A stretch of DNA of 64,000 nucleotides. It comes from CALNBC01 sp040768925. Lineage in GTDB: Bacteria; Bacillota; Clostridia; Christensenellales; CALWSW01. The notes under the pieces are model-generated. The model searched no databases. It worked only from the letters and a program-made list of their open reading frames with translations, and had not been told where the DNA came from. A program made the translations under genes and the position numbers. The stretch lies in the NCBI GenBank assembly GCA_040768925.1, contig JAXGLZ010000002.1:124001-188000 (forward strand), given 5' to 3'. This document shows positions 7,953 to 15,589 of this stretch, piece by piece (positions within the stretch are counted from its first letter, which is position 1; every line of letters begins with the position of its first letter).

Positions 7953-8759
7953 TCAAACAAGCTCCCTGGATTTTTTGGCGCACACCCGAACGGCTTCGAT
8001 CACGGCACCCCGGAAGCCGTCTTTTTCGAGGGACGCGACGGCGTCGATGGTCGTTCCGCCGGGCGAACAGACCATGTCCTTCAATTCGCCGGGATGTTTT
8101 TGGGATTCCACCAGAAGTTTTCCCGATCCGATCACAGTTTGGGCGGCAAGCCTGAGGGCAACGTCCCTCGGAAGGCCTTCCCTCACCCCGCCGTCCGCCA
8201 TCGCCTCAATAAACATAAACACATACGCGGGCCCGCTCCCGCTGACCCCCACGACGGCGTCCATCAGCCGTTCTTCCACCCAGATCGCGGTTCCCACCGA
8301 GGAAAAAAGCGCTTCCGCCCACTGCTTTTCCTCCTCCGTAAAACTGGTGGTGTCTTTGCAAAGGGCGGTTGCCCCCTCCCCCACCAGGGCCGGCGTGTTG
8401 GGCATTACCCGAAGCACCCTCGAATCGGGAAGCCCTTCGCCAAGCAGTTTTGAAGGTATTCCCGCGGCGATCGAAACCACGGCCTTCCCCGCCAGGGCGT
8501 CCTTTGCTTCGCGCATCACCAGGGGAATGACGTTCGGCTTGACGGAAAGCACCACCCTGTTCGCAAGGCGGCAAAGCTCCTCCAGGCTTTTTGCGGGAAT
8601 GAAGCCGATCTTTGCCGCTTTTTCGTTCAGGCCGGCCTGATTGGTGTCATAGGCGATGATATCCCCTGCGGGCATCAACCGGCCCGCGATACCCGAAATA
8701 AGGGCCATTGCCATGTTTCCGCAGCCGATAAAGCCCAGCGTGCTGCCTGTTTTGAACAT
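7953..8759 (-). CDS. proC: Pyrroline-5-carboxylate reductase
   Basis: 268 aa from the ATG at 8759, chosen because GGAGG precedes it by 7 nt; a longer in-frame start lacks a ribosome-binding site. The N-terminal Rossmann fold has GFIGCGNMA at residues 8-16 for NADPH. The C-terminal dimerisation domain carries the proC signature near VSGSGPAYVFMFIEA and LRVMPNTPALVGEG. It catalyses the last step of proline synthesis. It is followed by rnhA in the same direction. Confidence 0.96.
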   Translation of the reverse strand: MFKTGSTLGFIGCGNMAMALISGIAGRLMPAGDIIAYDTNQAGLNEKAAKIGFIPAKSLEELCRLANRVVLSVKPNVIPLVMREAKDALAGKAVVSIAAGIPSKLLGEGLPDSRVLRVMPNTPALVGEGATALCKDTTSFTEEEKQWAEALFSSVGTAIWVEERLMDAVVGVSGSGPAYVFMFIEAMADGGVREGLPRDVALRLAAQTVIGSGKLLVESQKHPGELKDMVCSPGGTTIDAVASLEKDGFRGAVIEAVRVCAKKSRELV

Positions 8760-8798
8760 AAGAAAGCCTCCTTGCGCGTTCGTAGTGATCAAATATAG

Positions 8799-8827
8799 TT
8801 GACTAGAATCCCCAAAACGTTTATAAT
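8799..8827 (+). promoter_or_regulatory. Promoter of tRNA-Trp
   Basis: -35 TTGACT (8799-8804), 17-nt spacer, -10 TATAAT (8822-8827), about 35 bp upstream of the tRNA. Confidence 0.85.
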
Positions 8828-8861
8828 TGCTGATGTCGGCCTAAACAAAGCCGGCGAATTT

Positions 8862-8936
8862 AGGGGAGTGGCTCAACGGTAGAGCAGCGGTCTCCAAAAC
8901 CGCGGGTTGCGTGTTCGAATCGCGTCTCCCCTGCCA
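8862..8936 (+). tRNA. tRNA-Trp (anticodon CCA)
   Basis: 75 nt including an encoded 3' CCA. The acceptor stem AGGGGAG pairs with CTCCCCT, discriminator G. The anticodon stem GCGGT/ACCGC encloses loop CTCCAAA with anticodon CCA, which reads UGG. The T-loop GTTCGAATC is intact. It has its own promoter and terminator and is monocistronic. Confidence 0.97.
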
Positions 8937-8940
8937 TCAA

Positions 8941-8967
8941 AGGGTCGGCAAACGCCGGCTCTTTTTT
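8941..8967 (+). terminator. Terminator of tRNA-Trp
   Basis: AGGGTCGGC and GCCGGCTCT form a 9-bp stem with two G-U pairs around AAAC, followed directly by TTTTTT. Confidence 0.85.
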
Positions 8968-9056
8968 CATATTCAATTATAGCAAACCATTTCTCCCATT
9001 GAAAGCGCAGCGGGAAAAGCCGCGGTCATTATTTTGGTTTTTCTTGTTTGCAGTAA

Positions 9057-9080
9057 AGGCCGCCGGTTCCCCGGCGGCCT
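9057..9080 (-). terminator. Terminator-like hairpin downstream of rny
   Basis: AGGCCGCCGG, TTCC loop and CCGGCGGCCT form a perfect 10-bp GC stem 30 nt past the rny stop. Only a short TTTA follows on the minus strand, so termination may be partial. Confidence 0.55.
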
Positions 9081-9109
9081 GATTTTCGGTTTTGCTGGTC
9101 TTGTTGTCG

Positions 9110-10648
9110 TTACTTTGCGTAGTCGGTTGCCCGGGTTTCGCGAATGACGTTGACTTTGATCTGGCCGGGGTAGTCGAGCTCGTTTTCAATGCGCTTGCAG
9201 ATATCCCTGGCGACGAGGGTGGTTTCCATGTCTGAAACGGCGTCCGGTTTAACGATTATGCGCACTTCGCGTCCGGCCTGGATTGCGAAGGATTTTTCGA
9301 CACCTTCAAAGGAATTCGCGATTTCTTCCAGCTTCTCCAAACGCTTGATGTAATTCTCCAGCGTTTCGCGGCGGGCGCCGGGCCTGGCGGCGGAAATCGC
9401 GTCGGCCGCCTGGACCAGAACCGCCTCCACGGTGCTCGGCTCAACATCGCCGTGGTGGGCCATAATCGCGTGGACCACGGCGTTGTTTTCGCGGTACTTC
9501 TTTGCAAGATCGGCGCCGATCTGTGCGTGGGATCCTTCGATTTCGTGGTCGACGGCCTTGCCGATATCGTGAAGCAGCCCCGCGCGCTTTGCCAGCGCAA
9601 CGTTTGCTCCCAGCTCGGCGGCCATGATTCCCGCAAGATTCGCAACCTCGATGGAGTGCATGAGCACGTTCTGGCCATAACTGGTGCGGTACTTCAGCCT
9701 GCCCAGGAGCTTGATCAGCTCGTGATGCAGCCCGTGAATGCCGATGGAAAACACCGTCTGCTCGCCGGCGTCGCGGATCTGGTTGTCGATCTCGCGGCGG
9801 GCCTTTTCGACCATTTCCTCGATCCGCGCGGGGTGGATCCTGCCGTCCAGCACCAGCTTTTCAAGGGCGATCCGCGCAACCTCGCGCCTGACGGGGTCGA
9901 ATCCGGAAAGGATCACGGCCTCCGGCGTGTCGTCGATGATCAAATCGATGCCGGTCGCGGTTTCTAGGGTGCGGATGTTTCGGCCCTCGCGGCCGATGAT
10001 GCGGCCCTTCATTTCGTCGTTCGGAAGGGGCACAACGGAAACCGTGGATTCGGCCACGTGGTCCGCGGCGCATTTTTGTATCGCGATGGATATGATGTTC
10101 CTTGCCTTCTTATCCGCTTCCTCCTTGGCTTTCGCCTCGATTTCCCGGATCATCACCGCGGCGTCGTGGCGGGCCTCCCGTTCGACGTTCGCAAGCAGGA
10201 TCTGCTTTGCGTCCTCGACTGAAAGCGCGGATATCCGCTCAAGCTCATCGAGCTGTTTCTGGTGAAGGCCCTTCGTCTCCTCCTCAAGCGTCGAGATGCT
10301 CTTTTCGCGCTGGTCTAACTCTGTTTCCCTGGCTTCTATGCCGTCCAATTTTTTGTCCAGTAACTCCTCGCGCTGCAAAACTCTGCGTTCGGAACGCTGG
10401 AGCTCGTTTCGCCTGTCCCGGCATTCCTTTTCAAAATCGGAACGCTGGCGGTGGATCTCTTCCTTCGCCTCAAGGATGGTTTCCTTTTTCAGGGCTTCCG
10501 CGCGCTTCTGAGTATCTTCTATCATTTGCTTGACAGATTCCTCCGCGCGGCCGATCTTGGCTTCGGCGATGTTTCTGCGGTAATAATAACCGCCCACCGC
10601 CCCGCCGGAAAGACCCACTGCAACAAGGATATATGACAGTAAATCCAT
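9110..10648 (-). CDS. rny: Ribonuclease Y
   Basis: 512 aa from the ATG at 10648; AGGAGG lies about 12 nt upstream. One N-terminal transmembrane helix (LLSYILVAVGLSGGAVG) is followed by a long coiled coil (about residues 30-180), a KH domain (GRIIGREGRNIRTLE) and an HD domain whose metal site is visible as HDIGKAVDHE. RNase Y is the membrane-anchored endonuclease that starts mRNA decay in Firmicutes. It lies next to recA, as in Bacillus. Confidence 0.97.
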   Translation of the reverse strand: MDLLSYILVAVGLSGGAVGGYYYRRNIAEAKIGRAEESVKQMIEDTQKRAEALKKETILEAKEEIHRQRSDFEKECRDRRNELQRSERRVLQREELLDKKLDGIEARETELDQREKSISTLEEETKGLHQKQLDELERISALSVEDAKQILLANVEREARHDAAVMIREIEAKAKEEADKKARNIISIAIQKCAADHVAESTVSVVPLPNDEMKGRIIGREGRNIRTLETATGIDLIIDDTPEAVILSGFDPVRREVARIALEKLVLDGRIHPARIEEMVEKARREIDNQIRDAGEQTVFSIGIHGLHHELIKLLGRLKYRTSYGQNVLMHSIEVANLAGIMAAELGANVALAKRAGLLHDIGKAVDHEIEGSHAQIGADLAKKYRENNAVVHAIMAHHGDVEPSTVEAVLVQAADAISAARPGARRETLENYIKRLEKLEEIANSFEGVEKSFAIQAGREVRIIVKPDAVSDMETTLVARDICKRIENELDYPGQIKVNVIRETRATDYAK

Positions 10649-10776
10649 AGGGATTAAACACCTCCTTTTAATAAAAATAGCCGGGCATTCGCCTCGACCG
10701 TAAAGGTAGAAAAAACGAAACAAATCCGTTTGACAGAGCGTCTACATCTACTACAAGACCGATAAACCCAGTCTTA

Positions 10777-10805
10777 ATTGTAAACCTTGTCAATTAGGTT
10801 GTCAA
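10777..10805 (-). promoter_or_regulatory. rny promoter
   Basis: Minus-strand -35 TTGACA (10800-10805), 17-nt spacer, -10 TACAAT (10777-10782). This leaves a 5' leader of about 120 nt with a small hairpin near 10754-10775. The 290-bp rny-recA intergenic region otherwise holds only the recA terminator and AT-rich palindromes. Confidence 0.8.
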
Positions 10806-10841
10806 CATATTTCAAATATGACTACCATCGATCATATTTGA
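10806..10841. repeat. AT-rich nested inverted repeats upstream of the rny promoter
   Basis: CATATTTCAAATATG (10806-10820) is a perfect palindrome. Its CAAATATG half (10813-10820) is matched again by an inverted CATATTTG at 10834-10841. They touch the upstream edge of the rny -35. They may be an operator or an UP-like element. Confidence 0.4.
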
Positions 10842-10901
10842 TGTTTTATGACGAATACAAAGGAAATAAATGACCGAATGATCCATCATGATTTTACACA
10901 A

Positions 10902-10935
10902 AAAAAGGAGCGAAAACAGTGTTCCGCTCCTTTTT
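10902..10935 (-). terminator. Terminator of recA
   Basis: AAAAAGGAGCG and CGCTCCTTTTT enclose a 12-nt loop just after the recA stop; the minus strand ends in a run of Ts. The symmetric A/T flanks make it potentially bidirectional. Confidence 0.85.
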
Positions 10936-10938
10936 GGG

Positions 10939-12012
10939 TCAAAAAATGCCGGGATCATCCATGTTTTCCGCCGGGGCTTCGTCCGAATCATCCGTCGCCG
11001 AAGCGCCTTCGACCTTGGCTCCGGGCGAAAACAAAACCTCGCGCAGCTTTGTTTCGATCTCGGCGCAAAGCTCCGGATTGTCCTTCAGGAACTGGCGGGC
11101 GTTATCCCTCCCCTGGGCCATGCGGACGTCTCCATAAGAATACCAGGAACCGGATTTTGCGATGAGCTTCTGGCTGACGGCCAGATCGAGGATGGAACCT
11201 TCCCGAGAAATGCCCTCGCCGTAAAGAATGTCGAACTCGGCGATCTTAAAAGGCGGAGCGACCTTGTTCTTTACCACCTTGACTCTCGTCCTGTTGCCGA
11301 TCATCTCGTTTCCGGATTTCAAAACGTCGATCTTGCGCACGTCCAGCCTGATCGTTGCGTAAAACTTCAGGGCTTTGCCGCCCGTCGTCACCTCGGGGCT
11401 GCCGAACATTACGCCGACCTTTTCGCGCAGCTGGTTGATGAATATCGCGCAGGTGTTCGACTTGGAAAGCGCGCCGGTGAGCTTGCGAAGGGCCTGGCTC
11501 ATCAGCCTCGCGTGGAGGCCGACGTGGGAATCGCCCATTTCGCCGTCGATCTCCGCCTTGGGAACCAGGGCGGCGACAGAGTCGATCACGACAAGATCGA
11601 TCGCGCCGGAACGGATGAGCGCCTCGGTGATCTCCAGCGCCTGCTCCCCGTTATCCGGCTGGGAGACGAAGAGTTCGTCGATATTGACGCCCAGAGCGGA
11701 GGCATACGTGGGGTCAAGGGCGTGCTCAGCGTCAATAAACGCGGCGGTCCCCCCCGCCGCCTGGGCCTGGGCGATGGCGTGCAGCGCCACGGTGGTCTTG
11801 CCCGAGGATTCCGGGCCGTAAATCTCGACCACGCGCCCCCGGGGGAACCCCCCGACACCCAAGGCGTAATCCAGCGCCATGCAGCCGGACGGAATGGTGG
11901 AAATGGATATCCGGGCCGCCGCGTCCCCAAGCTTCATGACCGCGCCCTTGCCAAACTGTTTTTCGATTTGAGCCAGGGCGATTTCCAGCGCCTTTTGTTT
12001 CTCGACTGCCAT
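10939..12012 (-). CDS. recA: Recombinase RecA
   Basis: 357 aa from the ATG at 12012, preceded by AAGGAG; the frame stays open upstream but that part is noncoding promoter. Walker A GPESSGKTT, Walker B LVVIDSV and the L2 loop region around NQLREKVGVMFGSPEVTTGG are present. The acidic C-terminal tail is normal. RecA forms filaments on ssDNA for strand exchange and triggers LexA cleavage. A candidate LexA box lies just upstream of its promoter. Confidence 0.98.
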   Translation of the reverse strand: MAVEKQKALEIALAQIEKQFGKGAVMKLGDAAARISISTIPSGCMALDYALGVGGFPRGRVVEIYGPESSGKTTVALHAIAQAQAAGGTAAFIDAEHALDPTYASALGVNIDELFVSQPDNGEQALEITEALIRSGAIDLVVIDSVAALVPKAEIDGEMGDSHVGLHARLMSQALRKLTGALSKSNTCAIFINQLREKVGVMFGSPEVTTGGKALKFYATIRLDVRKIDVLKSGNEMIGNRTRVKVVKNKVAPPFKIAEFDILYGEGISREGSILDLAVSQKLIAKSGSWYSYGDVRMAQGRDNARQFLKDNPELCAEIETKLREVLFSPGAKVEGASATDDSDEAPAENMDDPGIF

Positions 12013-12051
12013 AAAAATGCTCCTTATTGCCGAATGATGGTTGATATGCCA

Positions 12052-12080
12052 ATCATAACACGGCGTCAGTCGAAAGTAAA
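12052..12080 (-). promoter_or_regulatory. recA promoter
   Basis: Minus-strand -35 TTTACT (12075-12080), 17-nt spacer, -10 TATGAT (12052-12057). Both hexamers deviate from consensus. Confidence 0.6.
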
Positions 12081-12088
12081 GCGAAAAA

Positions 12089-12102
12089 CGAAAATATGTT
12101 CG
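12089..12102. promoter_or_regulatory. SOS box (LexA operator) of recA
   Basis: CGAAA-ATAT-GTTCG has one mismatch from CGAAC-N4-GTTCG. It lies 9 bp upstream of the predicted recA -35. Confidence 0.8.
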
Positions 12103-12138
12103 CCTTATTCGTTCGCTATTCAAACAGCAAAATGCTTT

Positions 12139-12315
12139 TCAGTCATAGATTCTATAGACATCTTTCAAGCCGCTCAAGGTTTCCTCCCGTGAAAAACCGT
12201 GTTTTTCAAGGTCGTCGCCGGTTCGTTGATTGATACCAGAGCAAAACAGCGCCGCGGCTTCAAGAGCTTCCCTGCCACCGGCATGAACGGCGTCGATGCA
12301 TTCTGTCAAATTCAT
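12139..12315 (-). CDS. Possible 58-aa protein between cinA and recA (unknown)
   Basis: The minus-strand frame from the ATG at 12315 to the stop at 12139 encodes 58 residues. It is Ala/Glu-rich and likely helical in its first half (EALEAAALF), then charged (GDDLEKHGFSREE). It fills most of the cinA-recA gap and ends about 37 bp before the recA SOS box. There is no clear ribosome-binding site; a TATAGT hexamer lies immediately before the ATG. I recognise no family. It may be a chance ORF. Confidence 0.35.
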   Translation of the reverse strand: MNLTECIDAVHAGGREALEAAALFCSGINQRTGDDLEKHGFSREETLSGLKDVYRIYD

Positions 12316-12409
12316 CGACTATAGCGGTTTTTTCCGCCAAGCAAACCTATCAATGCGATGATCGCCCCGATCTGCCGCATGGCCAATCCTGCCTATGATC
12401 CGTCGCGCG

Positions 12410-13654
12410 CTACTCGGTCAGGTCCAAACCCAGGATCATCCGGCGCAAAGCATCCAGCGCGTTGAGCGTCACCGTGGTGCGAACGCGGTTGCGGAATCCG
12501 GAAGCTTTGACGAAAAAGCCGCGCTCCAGCCCCTCGGCCGATACCCCGACATACGCGGTGCCCGCCGGCACGCCCGCTTCGTTTGGGCCGGGGCCCGCCA
12601 CGCCGGTGGTCGCAATTCCATAAGTGGCGCCCGCGCGTTTTCTTATGGTTTTTGCCATTTCGGCCGCAACCTCCGGAGAAGCCACGCCGAACCGCCCGAT
12701 CGTTTCTTCGCTGACGCCCAGCCTGAGCTTCGCGGGAACGCTGTAGGCGACCACGCCTTCGGGCAATACTTCCGACGCGCCGGGGACGGACACCAGTTCG
12801 GAGGCCACCATCCCGCCGGTAAGGCTTTCGGCAACCGCAACCGTCGCTCCCGCGCGCTTCAAAAGGCGGACGCAGACTTCCGGCATGCTCTCACCCTCCG
12901 TCGAGTACACGCGGTCCCCCAGGCGTTCCCTGATTGCTTCCACAACGGGGTCCACCAGGGCGTAACCGTCCTCACCCAGGGCGCAGGAAGCCGTCACCCT
13001 CAGGCTGACTTCCGAAAGCGCGGCATAAGGCGCGATCGTCGGGTTGGTCTGGCTTTCGATCATGTCCTTCAGCGCGTGGGCCACAAAGGATTCGCCGATG
13101 CCGAATATGCGCACCATGCGCGAGCAGATCTGCTTTTCCATATGCCGGGAAAGGAAGGGCGCCACGCCGGACTCGAACATCGCCTTCAACTCATGGGGCG
13201 GCCCGGGAAGGACGACGATGTGGCACTTGCCGTCAAAGCAGATGCAGCCCGGGGCGGTGCCGCAGGTGTTAGGAAGGATTTCCGCGCCTTCGGGAAAATC
13301 CGCCTGGCGGTAGTTGTTCGGCGTGGTAATGCGGCCGGTTCTGGTAAAATAATCGGTGATCTTGTCCGCCGAGGGCTGGTGGCAGAACATCGGCTTGTTC
13401 AGGTATTTTGCCACCGCTTCTTTTGTCAGGTCGTCTTCCGTCGGTCCCAGCCCGCCGGAGAGGATCAGCAGTTCCGATCTTGCGCAGGCCGCGCCGATGG
13501 CCTCGACCAGCCTCGCCATGTTGTCCCCCACCACCGACTGGTGGTAAACGTCTACCCCGAACTCCTGCATTTTCTGGGAAAGATACTGGACGTTGCTGTT
13601 CAGGATCTGGCCCATGAGCAATTCTGTTCCAACTGATATAAGTTCTGCGATCAT
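12410..13654 (-). CDS. cinA: CinA-like protein (competence/damage-inducible; NMN deamidase family)
   Basis: 414 aa, full length. The N-terminal MoaB/MogA-like (COG1058) domain starts AELISVGTELLMGQ and includes SGGLGPTEDDLT. The C-terminal CinA domain (about residues 255-410) shows VAVAESLTGGMVASEL and the ATTGVAGPG motif of the nicotinamide-nucleotide amidase family. It starts 9 nt after the pgsA stop. The pgsA-cinA-recA order is classic for Firmicutes. Confidence 0.95.
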   Translation of the reverse strand: MIAELISVGTELLMGQILNSNVQYLSQKMQEFGVDVYHQSVVGDNMARLVEAIGAACARSELLILSGGLGPTEDDLTKEAVAKYLNKPMFCHQPSADKITDYFTRTGRITTPNNYRQADFPEGAEILPNTCGTAPGCICFDGKCHIVVLPGPPHELKAMFESGVAPFLSRHMEKQICSRMVRIFGIGESFVAHALKDMIESQTNPTIAPYAALSEVSLRVTASCALGEDGYALVDPVVEAIRERLGDRVYSTEGESMPEVCVRLLKRAGATVAVAESLTGGMVASELVSVPGASEVLPEGVVAYSVPAKLRLGVSEETIGRFGVASPEVAAEMAKTIRKRAGATYGIATTGVAGPGPNEAGVPAGTAYVGVSAEGLERGFFVKASGFRNRVRTTVTLNALDALRRMILGLDLTE

Positions 13655-13663
13655 CCTTTGTCA

Positions 13664-14203
13664 TCACTTTCCGAAAATATAGTTCCAGCCGGCTTTGAGA
13701 TAGATATAGCCGGAAATCACCGCGAGCAGGGTCGATACCCAGATGAGTATCTGGTCCATGGGGATGCCGATCAGGCCGAAGATCGGGTTTTTGAGCATGA
13801 TCAGGGGAATGGCGATGGACTGGGTCATGGTTTTGGCCTTGCCCCAGATGTTCGCCGCCACGACGGTCCCCTTGTCCGCCAGAACGAGCCGTATGCCGCT
13901 GACGATGAATTCGCGGCAGATCACGATGATGGTTGGAATCGGCGAAAGCTGGCCAGTCGAATTCAGCATGATCATGGCCGCAGCGACGAGGATCTTGTCT
14001 GCGATGGGGTCCATGAATTTGCCGAAAACCGTGATCTGGCCGTTCTTCCTGGCGAGCCTGCCGTCGGCCAGATCGGTCAGCGCGGCGACGATGAAAAGCG
14101 CGGAAGCGAGGATATAGGCGTATTCCCAGGGAATATAAAAGGCGGCCACCATAAAGGGCACAAGGATGATCCTCAAAAGTGTGAGCCTGTTTGGCGTGTT
14201 CAT
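13664..14203 (-). CDS. pgsA: CDP-diacylglycerol-glycerol-3-phosphate 3-phosphatidyltransferase
   Basis: 179 aa integral membrane enzyme. The CDP-alcohol phosphotransferase motif D-x2-DG-x2-AR-x8-G-x3-D-x3-D is visible from DLADGRLAR through GKFMDPIADK, around residues 40-65. Several hydrophobic helices follow. It makes phosphatidylglycerol phosphate. The start codon overlaps the rimO stop by 4 nt (ATGA). Confidence 0.95.
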   Translation of the reverse strand: MNTPNRLTLLRIILVPFMVAAFYIPWEYAYILASALFIVAALTDLADGRLARKNGQITVFGKFMDPIADKILVAAAMIMLNSTGQLSPIPTIIVICREFIVSGIRLVLADKGTVVAANIWGKAKTMTQSIAIPLIMLKNPIFGLIGIPMDQILIWVSTLLAVISGYIYLKAGWNYIFGK

Positions 14204-15558
14204 TTGATCTCCTCTCCATAAAGGTCATAATCGGTAACCCTATCGATCCTCACTTTTGCGAATTCGCCGGGCTTCTTTTCCCCGGCGCCCGCAAAGAACA
14301 CAAGGCCGTCGATATCCGCCGCTTCGCCGTAGGACCTGCCGAAATACCGCTCTGCTTTGCCGTCGTACCCTTCGACAAGAACGTCAAGCTCTGCGCCTAT
14401 CCTGCGCTTGGCAAGCCTGTTTGAAACCTCGCGCTGGATGCTCATCAGCTTGTCCAGCCTGCGCCGCTTTTCCTCCTCCGGAACCTGGTTCGGCAAACTC
14501 GCCGCCGCCGTTCCATCTTCCGGCGAAAAGGCGAACGCGCCCATCCGGTCAAAAGGGTGCGCCTGCACGAATTCGCACAGGGTTTCGAAGGCCCGCTCGG
14601 TTTCCCCCGGGAAGCCGACCATATACGTCGTCCTTAATATATAGGAAGAATCCCGCTGCCGTAGGTTGTCGATCAGTTTGGCGTACTGGCCGGCCGTGCC
14701 CCGTCTGTTCATTGCTTTCAGCACGTTGTCGTCAGCGTGCTGGAGCGGAATGTCCAGATACCGGACGACCTTTGGGAGATTGTCTATCGCGTTGAGCAGC
14801 TCGTCGTCCATCTCGTCGGGGTAGGCGTAAAGGATCCTCAGCCATTTGACATCCGTTTCGGACAGGCGCCGCAAAAGCTCCGGTAACAGCCTTTTTTTCA
14901 CGGTATCCGTGCCGAAGCGCGTCGTGTCCTGGGCAATGATTTCCAGCTCGACAGCGCCCCGCTTGACAAGGGCTTCCGCCTCGGAAACGATATTCTCAAT
15001 ATCCCTGCTTTTGTACGGCCCGCGAATCAGCGGGATCGCGCAATAGGCGCACAGATTGTCGCACCCGTCCGCCACGCGCAAAAGGGCGCGGTAAGAGGGC
15101 GTGGTCAGCCTTCTTTCGCCCCAGGGATACAGCGGGGAACTCGCTGAAGCCGCTTCCCCAAAGTGGCTTGCCAGCGCAAAAACCAGCTTTTCGTATTCCC
15201 TAACGCCCAGCCATATGTCCACCTCCGGCAATTCCTTTGGGAGCTCGTTTCTGTACCGCTGCGAAAGGCAGCCCGTCACCACCAGGGCTTCGCACCTGCC
15301 CTCGGACTTATAGCGGGCCATGTCCAGGATCGCGTCGATGGATTCCTGCTTCGCGGGCTCGATGAAGCCGCAGGTATTGACGATCAACACCTCCGCCTCT
15401 TTCGGGTCCGGCGTGATCGCGTATCCCGCGCGCTCAAGATACCCGAGCATCAGCTCGGTATCCACCCTGTTTTTTGAACACCCCAAAGAAACCACCCCGG
15501 CTTTCTTTGGGGATTGCATTTTTTTCTTTGGGAATCCGGCGTTTATCCTGTTTGCCAT
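14200..15558 (-). CDS. rimO: Ribosomal protein uS12 methylthiotransferase RimO
   Basis: 452 aa. The N-terminal UPF0004 domain carries cysteines in SLGCSKNRVDTE and VNTCGFIEPAKQES. The radical SAM CX3CX2C motif is CDNLCAYCAIPLIRG, and a C-terminal TRAM domain follows. The phrasing of these motifs fits RimO rather than MiaB. It methylthiolates an aspartate of ribosomal protein S12. An internal ATG at 15519 is an alternative start, but its upstream bases offer no ribosome-binding site. Confidence 0.93.
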   Translation of the reverse strand: MANRINAGFPKKKMQSPKKAGVVSLGCSKNRVDTELMLGYLERAGYAITPDPKEAEVLIVNTCGFIEPAKQESIDAILDMARYKSEGRCEALVVTGCLSQRYRNELPKELPEVDIWLGVREYEKLVFALASHFGEAASASSPLYPWGERRLTTPSYRALLRVADGCDNLCAYCAIPLIRGPYKSRDIENIVSEAEALVKRGAVELEIIAQDTTRFGTDTVKKRLLPELLRRLSETDVKWLRILYAYPDEMDDELLNAIDNLPKVVRYLDIPLQHADDNVLKAMNRRGTAGQYAKLIDNLRQRDSSYILRTTYMVGFPGETERAFETLCEFVQAHPFDRMGAFAFSPEDGTAAASLPNQVPEEEKRRRLDKLMSIQREVSNRLAKRRIGAELDVLVEGYDGKAERYFGRSYGEAADIDGLVFFAGAGEKKPGEFAKVRIDRVTDYDLYGEEIK

Positions 15559-15589
15559 ACTCGTATTGCTTTGCCTTTCATCGATTGGG

